The notes under the pieces are model-generated. The model saw only the letters and a program-made list of their open reading frames with translations, was not told where the DNA came from and did no database searches. A DNA stretch of 64,000 nt from DASVWZ01 sp963708575 (GTDB lineage: Bacteria; Acidobacteriota; Terriglobia; Terriglobales; Acidobacteriaceae), in assembly GCA_963708575.1 (NCBI GenBank), contig CAVPTB010000007.1, positions 310,001 to 374,000 of the forward strand, given 5' to 3'. Position numbers and translations under genes: made by a program. How positions within the stretch are numbered: position 1 is the stretch's first letter; every line of letters begins with the position of its first letter. Positions 44,901 through 53,699 of the stretch are shown piece by piece.

Positions 44901-46460
44901 CTAACCCAGCGCCGCTGCGATTTTCCCGCTCGCGATCAGTTCCGAGATCTTCACGAAGTCCTGATACATCACGCGGTCTTTATCCATCGTGGCGCAGACG
45001 GATCGGATCGACGCGTGCGCCTTCTGCCCGCGGATACTTGTCTTTAGCGGGGCCATAAAATCGAGTGCCTGTGCTGCAGCCATCGCTTCTATCGCAAGAA
45101 CGTTGCGAGTGTTATCGACCACCCGCTTCAGTTTCATGGCGGCGGTCATCCCCATGGAAACGAAATCTTCTTTGTTGCCCGACGTTGTAATCGAATCCAC
45201 AGAGGCGGGATGGGCGTAGACCTTGTTCTCGCTGACCAGCGACGCTGCCGTGACCTGCGGCATCATGAAGCCGGAGTTCATGCCCGCGCCAGGAGCCAGA
45301 AATGGTGGCAGCCCCTCATTCAAAGAAGGATTGACCAGCCGTTCTAGTCTTCGTTCAGAGATGCCGGCCAGAGCACTCAGCGCGATAGCGAGGAAATCGA
45401 GCGCAAAGGCGAGAGGCTCGCCATGGAAGTTGCCTCCCGAAATTACATCGCCCTCCCCGTCCATCTCTTTCGGATGGCTCACGAACACAAGAGGATTATC
45501 GACAGCCGAGTTGACCTCTATTTCCAAGACCCGCCGACAATGCGAAAGCGTGTCGCGCACGGCACCGTGTACCTGCGGAATGCAACGCAACGCGTAGGCA
45601 TCCTGTACCCGTCCACAATCGCGATGCGATTCGCGAATCGCACTGCCCTCGAGCATTTTCCGCAGGTTTGCGGCAGTTGCGATCTGCCCGGGATGCGGGC
45701 GAGCCAAGTGAAGGCGCTCGTCAAATGCTGCGTTGGTACCTTTTAAGCAGTCCAAACTGATGGCCCCGATCACGTCGGCTGAATTGACCAGTGTCTCCGC
45801 TGCGAGTAACGCCGGAATTCCAATCGCCAGCATGGCCTGCGTGCCATTGATGAGAGAGATAGCTTCCTTCGCTTCCAGAGAGACGGGTTTGATCTCCGCT
45901 TTCTTTAGCGCGTCAGCACTGGGAATACGCGTACCCTTGTCGTCCACACATTCGCCTTCGCCAATCAAAGCCAGCGCAAGATGGGCAAGAGGGGCCAAAT
46001 CACCGCTCGCCCCGACACTGCCTTGCGACGGGACAAATGGCGTCACACCGCGATTCAGCAGCTCACAAAGCGTGTCGATAATAAGCGGACGCACCCCCGA
46101 ATATCCCTTGGACAAAGAGTTCGCGCGCAACAGTATCATGGCGCGAGTTTCCGCGATTGAGATGGGCTCACCAACTCCAACCGAATGTGAGCGGACAAGA
46201 TTGATCTGCATTTCACGGATCTGGTCGCCGGCAATGCGTACATCGCTGAGTTTGCCCACGCCGGTGGTGATGGCGTAAGAAACTTTATTCCCGGCGACGA
46301 GCGCATCGACTACCGCTCGGGCTCGAGTAACGGCATCCCGCGCGTCCGGGGCGAGAAGAACTGAACGGCAGTCGACCGCAACTTCGCGGACGGCTTCCAG
46401 CGTAAGGTCATTTCCGTTGATATGGAGAGCTTTCAAGAGGTTTCCAGTTTCCAATTTCAA
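44901..46460 (-). CDS. hutH: Histidine ammonia-lyase
   Basis: A 519-aa MIO-dependent lyase that converts histidine to urocanate and ammonia. The Ala-Ser-Gly (151-153) in GSVGASGDLAPLAH forms the MIO cofactor; SHSVG (91-95) has the His expected in HAL rather than the residues of TAL/PAL. SGGNFHGEP and SGNKEDFVSMG are also present. No hutU, hutI or hutG is nearby; it is the last gene of the acyl-CoA operon, 37 bases after the thioesterase. Assignment as HAL rather than PAL/TAL is likely but from motif memory. Confidence 0.88.
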   Translation of the reverse strand: MKLETGNLLKALHINGNDLTLEAVREVAVDCRSVLLAPDARDAVTRARAVVDALVAGNKVSYAITTGVGKLSDVRIAGDQIREMQINLVRSHSVGVGEPISIAETRAMILLRANSLSKGYSGVRPLIIDTLCELLNRGVTPFVPSQGSVGASGDLAPLAHLALALIGEGECVDDKGTRIPSADALKKAEIKPVSLEAKEAISLINGTQAMLAIGIPALLAAETLVNSADVIGAISLDCLKGTNAAFDERLHLARPHPGQIATAANLRKMLEGSAIRESHRDCGRVQDAYALRCIPQVHGAVRDTLSHCRRVLEIEVNSAVDNPLVFVSHPKEMDGEGDVISGGNFHGEPLAFALDFLAIALSALAGISERRLERLVNPSLNEGLPPFLAPGAGMNSGFMMPQVTAASLVSENKVYAHPASVDSITTSGNKEDFVSMGMTAAMKLKRVVDNTRNVLAIEAMAAAQALDFMAPLKTSIRGQKAHASIRSVCATMDKDRVMYQDFVKISELIASGKIAAALG

Positions 46461-46497
46461 ATTTTGAGTCTCTTAGATTAAGCGTCCAGTGGAACGC

Positions 46498-46935
46498 TCA
46501 CGTTTCCATGGCGGCGCGAAACGCATTCTTGTACTTTTCAGGGAGCGCGGTTTTCTTCATCTCACGATCCACGACGATATGCGTGGTGTCGCCCTCGGCC
46601 AGTACGGAGCCATCTGTTGCGCGCACGAGTTCATATTCGAACTGGATCAGTGACTCGCGCAGAAGCGAGAATCTTGTCCGCACAATGATCTCCTCGTCAT
46701 AACGAGCAGGAGCTTTATAGCGGCATCGCGCATCGATGACAGCAATCGCGCAACCATCGTGCTCCTCCATGTCGCGATAAGAAAAGCCGAGTTGCCGCAG
46801 CAATTCTACTCGCCCGACCTCAAACCAAATGAAGTAGTTGGCGTGATACACCACGCCCATCTGGTCAGTCTCGGCGTAGCGTACCCGCAGACGCGTCTCC
46901 ACGGAATGCGAAGAGCCGTTCTCCCGTCCACTCAT
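46498..46935 (-). CDS. Acyl-CoA thioesterase, YbgC/4HBT hot-dog family
   Basis: A 145-aa hot-dog fold thioesterase. VRYAETDQMGVVYHANYFIWFEVGR is the 4-hydroxybenzoyl-CoA thioesterase signature with catalytic Asp in TDQMG. It hydrolyses an acyl-CoA of unknown chain. The ATG overlaps the end of the enoyl-CoA hydratase gene by four bases (ATGA), indicating coupling. Confidence 0.9.
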   Translation of the reverse strand: MSGRENGSSHSVETRLRVRYAETDQMGVVYHANYFIWFEVGRVELLRQLGFSYRDMEEHDGCAIAVIDARCRYKAPARYDEEIIVRTRFSLLRESLIQFEYELVRATDGSVLAEGDTTHIVVDREMKKTALPEKYKNAFRAAMET

Positions 46936-47714
46936 TGCCCGCTCCAGCGCGGTTTGCGCTTGTCAAGAAATGAGGAGATGCCTTCACGAAAATCGGGCGT
47001 CGCGCGGATGGCGGCATTTTCGCGCACCGCGGATTTGATCTGAATATCCAACTCCTCTTCGGCATGCTCTGTGAGCAGCCGTTTGGCGTACAGGAGCGAT
47101 GCCGGGCTGTTTTCCATGAGCTGCGAAGCGAGTTCCCGCGCTCGAATCATCAAATCCTCCGAGCCAACAATCTCGTTGATCAATCCCATGCGATGGGCTT
47201 CGGCTGCGTCGATGATGCGTCCTGTAAGCAGCAGATCGCGGGCATGTTTCTCTCCTACCTGGCGGAGCAGAAATGTCGAAACAATGGCGGGCACAAAACC
47301 GATACGAACTTCCGTGTAGCCAAATTTGGCTTCTGGTACGGCAAGCGTGAAGTCGCATAACGTGGCAAGGCCGCAGCCGCCTGCGATGGCAGGGCCATTC
47401 ACCGCTGCGATGGTTGGCTTGGGAAAATCGTAAAGCGAACGGAAAAGCCTCGCCATAGTTTCCGAGTCCTGCAAAGCCTGATCCGCAGTTCGGTCCAGCA
47501 GTGCTTTCAGGTTTTCCAGATCCATGCCGGAGCAGAACGCTTTGCCCGAGCCCGTAAGGATCAGCACTAGAGCCGCCGACTTCGAAACTTCCTCGAAGGC
47601 GCCCAACAGTTCTTCAATCAGTTCGTAGCTGATGGCGTTTCGCTTGTCTGGACGATTGAGCGTGACGGTGGCGACACCCGATTCAATTGCAAGTTGGATG
47701 GTGTTGTAGTTCAT
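46932..47714 (-). CDS. Enoyl-CoA hydratase, methylglutaconyl-CoA hydratase-like
   Basis: A 260-aa crotonase. The oxyanion-hole segments GKAFCSGMDLENL and NGPAIAGGCGLATLCD are clear. FGYTEVRIGFVPAIVS has the catalytic Glu region and the phrase typical of the methylglutaconyl-CoA hydratases of leucine breakdown. It lies between HMG-CoA lyase and the thioesterase, which fits that role. Exact substrate is an inference. Confidence 0.85.
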   Translation of the reverse strand: MNYNTIQLAIESGVATVTLNRPDKRNAISYELIEELLGAFEEVSKSAALVLILTGSGKAFCSGMDLENLKALLDRTADQALQDSETMARLFRSLYDFPKPTIAAVNGPAIAGGCGLATLCDFTLAVPEAKFGYTEVRIGFVPAIVSTFLLRQVGEKHARDLLLTGRIIDAAEAHRMGLINEIVGSEDLMIRARELASQLMENSPASLLYAKRLLTEHAEEELDIQIKSAVRENAAIRATPDFREGISSFLDKRKPRWSGQ

Positions 47715-47717
47715 TTC

Positions 47718-48596
47718 TTAATCTGCCGCCGAGGAGTTGGTGTATCTCGCGCCAATTTCAGCCGTAATGCGGAGCAGGGTATCGAGCGGTTTCAAGGGCG
47801 GCAAGTTCGCACCACGGGACCGCAGGGCGTCTATGACTTTTTCTGTGGGGATATTCCCCACCAGTGCATCTTGCGCGAAGGGACAGCCGCCAAGACCACC
47901 TAGTGCCGAATCGAAGCGGCGGCAACCCGCGTCATAAGCGGCCATTACCTTCTCGGAGGCCTGATCGGGACGACTGTGCAGGTGGACGCCGATGTCTAGA
48001 AATCCGAACCTGGCCCAGATCGCAGAAACCAGTTCGCGAATCTGTTCGGAGCCCGCCATCCCTACAGTGTCCGCCAGCGAAATCATTTTTATGCCGGAGG
48101 ATTCGAGAACGTCCACTGCATCCACAACTTCTTGCACGCTCCACTGATCGCCGTAAGGATTGCCAAAAGCCATGGAGACGTAGGCAACGACGTCGAGTGC
48201 GGCCTCCTCGGCCTTATTCTGAATCTTGTCGAGTTCGTCGAGCGCTTCTTCGAGAGTCTGCCGCTGATTGTTCTGCAAGAACGTGGGTGAAACCGAGTAA
48301 GGGAACCCCAGCGTGCTGACTACGTTGGTTTCGATCGCCCGCTGCGCTCCTTTTTCATTGACCACGATACCGATGATCTCGACGTCATCCGGCGGATCCA
48401 GTTCTTTGAGCACTTCTTCAGAGTCGGCCATTTGAGGGACAGCTTTTGGCGAAACGAATGAGGCCGCATCGATGTGCTTGAATCCCGCGCTGATCAGGGC
48501 TTTCAAGTAATCCACTTTCAGGTAAGCCGGGATCTGCCCCTTCAGCCCTTGCCAGGCATCGCGGGGACATTCAATTAGTTTGACTTGTTCTGCCAT
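47718..48596 (-). CDS. Hydroxymethylglutaryl-CoA lyase
   Basis: A 292-aa DRE-TIM lyase that splits HMG-CoA to acetoacetate and acetyl-CoA. The active-site Cys238 lies in LGGLGGCPFAQDALVGN; SLADTVGMA and HLHSR (205-209) are metal and substrate motifs. The N-terminal ECPRDAWQ has an Ala-Trp in place of the usual Gly-Leu in PRDGLQ but keeps the catalytic Arg. Three bases upstream of the next gene, so co-transcribed. Confidence 0.9.
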   Translation of the reverse strand: MAEQVKLIECPRDAWQGLKGQIPAYLKVDYLKALISAGFKHIDAASFVSPKAVPQMADSEEVLKELDPPDDVEIIGIVVNEKGAQRAIETNVVSTLGFPYSVSPTFLQNNQRQTLEEALDELDKIQNKAEEAALDVVAYVSMAFGNPYGDQWSVQEVVDAVDVLESSGIKMISLADTVGMAGSEQIRELVSAIWARFGFLDIGVHLHSRPDQASEKVMAAYDAGCRRFDSALGGLGGCPFAQDALVGNIPTEKVIDALRSRGANLPPLKPLDTLLRITAEIGARYTNSSAAD

Positions 48597-48682
48597 TTAG
48601 TTTTGCGATCGTGGGATCGGATCTTATAGTGACCGGTGAGCCTTCAGATCGTTCGATCATTTTGATGATTCCATCGCCCGGT

Positions 48683-50383
48683 TTACGTCTGCAGTACTCC
48701 TACCTTGAATTCCGGGACATCCGGATTCAGAGCAGCCGCTTCAAGCGCCTCGGTAATTGCCTCGCGAGTTTCAATCGGATCGATGATTTTGTCGATCCAA
48801 AGCCGAGCCGCGCCATAGCGCGGATCGGTTTGCTCATCGTAAGTCTTCTTCGTCGACTCGAACAGTTCCTTGCGCTCTTCATCGCTCAGTTTCTTGCCAC
48901 CGCGCTCGAGTTGCTTTACTTTGATTTCAACTAGCGTACCGGCAGCGGAATCCCCACTCATTACCGCGTATCGCGCCGTGGGCCAGGCAAACACGAATCG
49001 AGGATCATAAGCCTTGCCGCACATGGCATAATGGCCCGCCCCAAACGACCCGCCCACGATGACGGTGATCTTGGGGACAACCGAATTTGAAACGGCATTC
49101 ACCATTTTTGCCCCAGCTTTGATGATCCCGCTCCATTCCGCATCCCGTCCCACCATGAATCCGTTCACGTCGTGAAAAAAGACAAGCGGGATCAGGTTCT
49201 GATTGCAGTCCATGATGAAGCGGGCTGCCTTTTCAGCAGACTCCGTATAAATCACACCGCCAAACTCGATGCGCTTGTGCCCTTCGTGATCAGTCTGTTG
49301 AGCGTGCAGTTTCTGATTGGCAACAATGCCCACCGCAAAGCCGCCGATGCGTGCGTAGCCACAGATCAAAGTCTTGCCATACTCCGGCTTGTACTCATCA
49401 AAACGGCTGCCGTCGACCACGCGAGCAATAATTTCTTTCATGTCATACGGACGCGCTGGAGACGAGTCGTAAATCCCGTAGATTTCCTCCGCCGCAAGTT
49501 TGGGCTCGTCGGGTTTCTTTCGATCCCACGGAGACTGTCGGCGATACCCCCACCGCTCGATGATGGAGCGGATTCGTATGAGACAGGCCTCGTCATTCGG
49601 CTCGCGAAAATCGACTGTTCCACTGATGGCGGAATGCATGGCTGCTCCGCCCAATTCTTCGGCTGTGTATTTCTGTCCGATGGCTGCTTGAACCAGCGCA
49701 GGACCGGCGAGGAAAAGGCCGCTGCCATCGGTCATCAATACGTGATCGCACATAACGGGCAAGTACCCGCCGCCCGCGACGCACATCCCCATGATGGCGG
49801 CGATTTGCGGGATTCCCATCGCAGACATCACAGCGTTATTACGAAAAACTCGGCCGAAATCGTCAGTATCAGGAAAAACGTCCTCCTGCAGAGGAAGGAA
49901 AACTCCGGCGGAATCGACGAGATAGACGGTCGGAATGTGATTCTCAATGGCGATGTTCTGCGCACGGATGACTTTCTTCGACGTCATCGGGAAGAACGCC
50001 CCGGCCTTCACCGTTGCATCGTTCGCAATGATCATCACCAGTCGGGTATGGATGCGTCCGAGACCGGTGATTACACCTGCGGCCGGGGCCCCGCCCCATT
50101 CTTCGTACATCCCGAAAGCTGTGTAGGAACCGAGTTCGAAAAAACTGTCTGGATCGGTCAACAGATTGATGCGTTCGCGAGCAGTCAGTCGACCCTTCGA
50201 GTGCTGGCTCTCAATCGCTTTGTGTCCCCCGCCTTCGCGAATCTTCTCTTCTTCATTCCGGACCTGCGAAACCAGGTCGGCGAGGAAGCGCATGTTGGCT
50301 TCAAAGCGCGGCGTGGTGGGATCCACATGCGATTCGAGAACACTGGAGGTCGGGGCCGGGTTGGTATCAATACGGTCTGGCAT
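48683..50383 (-). CDS. Acyl-CoA carboxylase beta subunit, methylcrotonyl-CoA carboxylase type
   Basis: A 566-aa carboxyltransferase subunit. KGRLTARERINLLTDPDSFF, VDSAGVFLPLQEDVFPD, GMCVAGGGYLPVMCDH and GQKYTAEELGGAAMHS are the expected CoA- and biotin-binding segments and match the MCC beta subgroup best. Together with HMG-CoA lyase and a hydratase this is the core of leucine degradation. The biotin carboxylase/carrier (alpha) subunit is not in the window. Confidence 0.9.
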   Translation of the reverse strand: MPDRIDTNPAPTSSVLESHVDPTTPRFEANMRFLADLVSQVRNEEEKIREGGGHKAIESQHSKGRLTARERINLLTDPDSFFELGSYTAFGMYEEWGGAPAAGVITGLGRIHTRLVMIIANDATVKAGAFFPMTSKKVIRAQNIAIENHIPTVYLVDSAGVFLPLQEDVFPDTDDFGRVFRNNAVMSAMGIPQIAAIMGMCVAGGGYLPVMCDHVLMTDGSGLFLAGPALVQAAIGQKYTAEELGGAAMHSAISGTVDFREPNDEACLIRIRSIIERWGYRRQSPWDRKKPDEPKLAAEEIYGIYDSSPARPYDMKEIIARVVDGSRFDEYKPEYGKTLICGYARIGGFAVGIVANQKLHAQQTDHEGHKRIEFGGVIYTESAEKAARFIMDCNQNLIPLVFFHDVNGFMVGRDAEWSGIIKAGAKMVNAVSNSVVPKITVIVGGSFGAGHYAMCGKAYDPRFVFAWPTARYAVMSGDSAAGTLVEIKVKQLERGGKKLSDEERKELFESTKKTYDEQTDPRYGAARLWIDKIIDPIETREAITEALEAAALNPDVPEFKVGVLQT

Positions 50384-50509
50384 GGGAGAGGGATCCGAAA
50401 CTCTTTACGGTATAACAGGGCAGCAGGGTAGAGCAAACCGGTGTGACGGAAAAGTGATTGCACGACTGCGAAAATGAGAGGCCATCGTGGAACACAGAGT
50501 TAGTCAGCG

Positions 50510-51103
50510 TCAGGAAAAATACCCCAGGTTCGTCGAAATTCTTGCGCATGCTTCTGCGATAGGGTCCTCGGCGATTCGGTCGATAAGCACCCGGCGAAAT
50601 GCTTCTTCAGCGTGGACCTTGTCCGCGGTAATGAACATCTCCAGTGCCTTCGCTTTGCCGATCAGCCGCGGTAGTCTTTGTGTTCCTCCCCAGCCGGTGA
50701 TGAGTCCCAAGGCGGCGCCACGGTGGCCAAAAATCGCGTTGGGTGCGGCGATACGGCGGTGGCATACCAGCGCGAGATCGAGCCCACCGCCCATGCAGTA
50801 TCCGGAGATCGCGGCACAAACCGGAGCAGGGAATCCCTCGATTGAGTTCATGAGTTCCTGACCTAGCCTTGCAAACTCATAAGCATCCGGCCCGGGCAGC
50901 GCAGCAATTTCGTTCAGATCAGCTCCAACCGAAAAGAATCTCGAATTGCCGGTAATGACGAGCGGGTGAGTTTGTTTGGCGAGATCGCTCACGACCTCAG
51001 TCAGTGCTAATACACAATGGCGGGTCAGGCGGTTAGTACCGTCTTCGGAAATCAACCGAAGGATGCGAACCCCATCAAGTTGGTCGATTTCATAAAACGA
51101 CAT
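50510..51103 (-). CDS. Enoyl-CoA hydratase/isomerase family protein, short
   Basis: A 197-aa crotonase family member, shorter than the usual 255-260. It has the NSRFFSVGADLNEIAAL oxyanion segment and ISGYCMGGGLDLALVCH, but the C-terminal helices are reduced. The second catalytic Glu (as in FGYTE of its paralogue) is replaced by FGHRG, so it may be an isomerase or a non-hydratase. Precedes MCC beta in the operon. Confidence 0.8.
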   Translation of the reverse strand: MSFYEIDQLDGVRILRLISEDGTNRLTRHCVLALTEVVSDLAKQTHPLVITGNSRFFSVGADLNEIAALPGPDAYEFARLGQELMNSIEGFPAPVCAAISGYCMGGGLDLALVCHRRIAAPNAIFGHRGAALGLITGWGGTQRLPRLIGKAKALEMFITADKVHAEEAFRRVLIDRIAEDPIAEACARISTNLGYFS

Positions 51104-51151
51104 GGAGACTCAGCCGCTCACCCGAATGAAAGAGAACTTTAACCATCGAGC

Positions 51152-51883
51152 TCAAGGGCCGTCTCGATCGAGCCAGCGCTCCAACTTGCACCCGCCGTCC
51201 CGCAGAACAAATTCTCCCACGCCGAAACACTCGCCGACAATGCGATGAGATTCAGGATCTCGGGTGGCGCGGGTAATCCACTGCTTGCCAATTTGATATT
51301 GGCTGGAGGTGAACCAATTTTGGGGAAGCACTTCAACCAGCCCCGCTCCGAGATAAACGACGTACAAGGCGAACGCTGGATCTTCCGCGGTCTTCGTTGG
51401 ATAACTGGTCGGAATAATCAGTTCGTCTACACCACGCAGGGGCTCAGGAACTTCGATGCTGTGAGTACCCGCTGCGAGTCCGGGAGGAATTTCGAAGTCA
51501 GCGAGCGGAGCCGTGGCTGCGTAGATGCGATCTGACGATTGCTTGAACCATCCAGCAACCTCTCCGAGTTCGAATGACTTGAGGTTTTCGGGATCGAAGC
51601 ATGTTACCCGTAGGCTCCGGCCCTCGGGGCACCATATACCCAACTGCGATGAAACAAGAAAAGGCCGACAGTAGCTGTTTAGGGCGAGACGGGGCTGGTC
51701 CGGTTCTTGCTCTAGTCCCAGAGTAACCACGTATCCAAGCGGCCCTTGGTCTCCGTGGTGGGTCCAAACAAACTGCTGCCCACCTGGTGACCGAAACCTA
51801 GGAAACGTTTTCCAGTACCACGGAGTTGGCCCAACCGCTTGTGAGAGTACTTCGCGAAGGCGAGAGGTGCTGAGTCCGGACAT
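51152..51883 (-). CDS. Hypothetical protein
   Basis: No family recognised. The 243-aa product has no signal peptide or membrane helix and is rich in aromatic residues (TPWYWKTFPRF, GKQWITRA). Its first base is shared with the last base of the upstream B12-binding gene (TGATG), so the two are coupled. Its place inside an acyl-CoA operon suggests a link to that pathway, nothing more. Confidence 0.65.
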   Translation of the reverse strand: MSGLSTSRLREVLSQAVGPTPWYWKTFPRFRSPGGQQFVWTHHGDQGPLGYVVTLGLEQEPDQPRLALNSYCRPFLVSSQLGIWCPEGRSLRVTCFDPENLKSFELGEVAGWFKQSSDRIYAATAPLADFEIPPGLAAGTHSIEVPEPLRGVDELIIPTSYPTKTAEDPAFALYVVYLGAGLVEVLPQNWFTSSQYQIGKQWITRATRDPESHRIVGECFGVGEFVLRDGGCKLERWLDRDGP

Positions 51884-52302
51884 CAGCCGGCGGCCGGAAC
51901 GCCGTGCGGCTTCACGTTTCCACGGATGAATTGGACGATATCGTCCATCGCGGTGCCGGGCTGGAAGATCGCAGCGACCCCGGATTTCTTGAGGTTGTCG
52001 ATGTCCTGGTCGGGGATGATGCCGCCGACAATCAGCAGCACGTCATCCATCTTGTGCTGTTTGAGCAAATCGAGAACGCGTGGCACGATGGCGTTGTGCG
52101 CTCCGGAAAGAATTGAAAGCCCGATGACGTTCACATCTTCCTGCAAGGCGGCGTTGACGATCATCTCGGGCGTCTGGCGCAATCCGGTGTAAATGACCTC
52201 CATGCCGGCATCGCGCAAAGCACGGGCAATGACCTTGGCGCCGCGGTCATGACCATCAAGGCCGGGCTTGGCGACTAACACGCGGATTTTAGGATCAGCC
52301 AT
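51883..52302 (-). CDS. Cobalamin-binding subunit of methylmalonyl-CoA mutase type
   Basis: A 139-aa stand-alone B12-binding domain. D16-x-H18-x2-G21 in GLDGHDRGAKVIA ligates the cobalt, and GLSILSGAHN and VGGIIPDQD complete the domain. This is the small C-terminal domain of methylmalonyl- or related acyl-CoA mutases, which in some bacteria is a separate chain. No mutase catalytic subunit is in the window. First gene of the leftward operon. Confidence 0.92.
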   Translation of the reverse strand: MADPKIRVLVAKPGLDGHDRGAKVIARALRDAGMEVIYTGLRQTPEMIVNAALQEDVNVIGLSILSGAHNAIVPRVLDLLKQHKMDDVLLIVGGIIPDQDIDNLKKSGVAAIFQPGTAMDDIVQFIRGNVKPHGVPAAG

Positions 52303-52363
52303 CGTTCCTATTTAACCACAGCGGGCCGAGACAGCACAGGGGATCGGTCACAACGCGGGGTAT

Positions 52364-52963
52364 CTACAACGTCTTAATATCAAGGCTCCGCCACAGATAC
52401 CAGCATGCCACAGTGCGATAAGGCTCCCAACACTTGGCGATTTTTTCCATTTGGGCGGGCTTGGGAAGTTTGCGCTTGCGGTAATGTTTGCGGATTGCCA
52501 CTTGGATGCCAAGGTCGCCCGTGGGTAGCACATTGGCGCGGCGCAGCGAGAACATCAAAAACATGTGGGCGGTCCAGACGCCGATGCCTTTGATCTTGGT
52601 TAGTTGTTTGATGACTTCCTCATCGGGCAGATCAGGTAAATGGGCAAATTGGACCTCTCCCGACTGTGCCTTGCTAGCCAGGTCACGCAGGTAGCTCAAC
52701 TTCTGCTTAGATAGTCCAGCAGCGCGCATTTGTTCTTCGGAGAGCTTCAGAATGCCCTCGGGAGTGAGAGGCAGGCCGGCCAAATCGGTTAGTCGCTTGA
52801 AAATAGTCGCCGCAGCTTTGCCGTGCAGTTGCTGATAGACGATAGCCTCCGCCAGGCTGGCAAATGCCGGTTCGTCGTAGGTAATACGATAGGGGCCAAC
52901 ATTTTCGATGATCGCGGCAAGCACGGGGTCGGCCTTCTTCAAGTGCAGGATGGCTTTGCGCAT
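52364..52963 (-). CDS. DNA-3-methyladenine glycosylase II (AlkA-like)
   Basis: A 199-aa HhH-GPD base excision glycosylase that removes alkylated purines. The helix-hairpin-helix KIKGIGVWTA is at about 124-133 and the catalytic Asp150 lies in LPTGDLGIQV. It lacks the N-terminal domain of E. coli AlkA, as in the short AlkA/MagIII-type enzymes. The ATG at 52963 is chosen because upstream codons add an unrelated 24-residue stretch. Confidence 0.88.
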   Translation of the reverse strand: MRKAILHLKKADPVLAAIIENVGPYRITYDEPAFASLAEAIVYQQLHGKAAATIFKRLTDLAGLPLTPEGILKLSEEQMRAAGLSKQKLSYLRDLASKAQSGEVQFAHLPDLPDEEVIKQLTKIKGIGVWTAHMFLMFSLRRANVLPTGDLGIQVAIRKHYRKRKLPKPAQMEKIAKCWEPYRTVACWYLWRSLDIKTL

Positions 52964-53129
52964 GCGGGTATTTTTATCATAAAATGCCAATGAAGAGGCG
53001 AATAAAAAACGAATACAATCGGTTCGCCTTAGCACTGGGCATCTTCCCGGAACATTCTTCCTACGCCGTACGTAATTCTGACTGAGGGAATTCCGGCGGA
53101 GCTTTAACGGGACCCTAGGAGGCAGTCAA

Positions 53130-53477
53130 ATGGACGATATGACGGGGTTAGTCGCAGTAACGATGATATTTGGGATTCCGTTGGCAGCGATGTACACCTA
53201 CTACCGAGTACGCAAACTGCGCACGGAAGAGAAATTAGCCGCAATTGCCCGTGGAGTGGACGTTCCCATGGAGCCAGAATTGTCTCAGGCGGCCAAGTCG
53301 AGGCGATCGGGAATTCTACTGGTAGCAGCGTCGCTTGGATATGTGGCCACGTTCGCCTTGATTGCGCGTACAAATTCGGATGCGTGGGTGGCAGCGGCGT
53401 TTGGGATTATCCCGTTGTGTATTGGGCTCGGTTTCTTTGTGGACTCAACGCTGGTACGGCGTGATGCGCGGGTCTAA
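53130..53477 (+). CDS. Small membrane protein, DUF6249-like
   Basis: A 115-aa inner membrane protein with three likely helices (near 8-25, 62-80 and 88-105) and a charged loop KLRTEEKLAAIARGVDVPME, the segment typical of the DUF6249-type proteins. In other Acidobacteria it often sits beside sigma factor and anti-sigma genes, but none is present here. Function unknown. AGGAGG precedes the ATG. Confidence 0.75.
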   Translation: MDDMTGLVAVTMIFGIPLAAMYTYYRVRKLRTEEKLAAIARGVDVPMEPELSQAAKSRRSGILLVAASLGYVATFALIARTNSDAWVAAAFGIIPLCIGLGFFVDSTLVRRDARV

Positions 53478-53699
53478 CGATCGCTTTTATTTGGGCCGCT
53501 TGTAGGTCGCGGCCCATTCCCTCGTTCTATCAGCCTGCCGGACCGCTCTTTAGTGACGCGATCCCCAAGAATTTAAGTTCCTTTCGCGCGGTCGGAAGTT
53601 GAAACCCTTCAGTCGCCACCATGATTGTTCAGTGTTCCGTAGAAGCGTAGACCCGCTAACGCCACGTCCGTACCGACGCAGCGGAAAGAAGCAGTGGAT

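Noticed and set aside
49172..50431. A 419-codon open frame on the plus strand
   Set aside because: Antisense to the carboxylase beta gene; composition is that of a shadow frame in a GC-rich gene.
53493..53515. Hairpin GGGCCGC/GCGGCCC as a terminator
   Set aside because: No T-run follows on either usable side; left unassigned.
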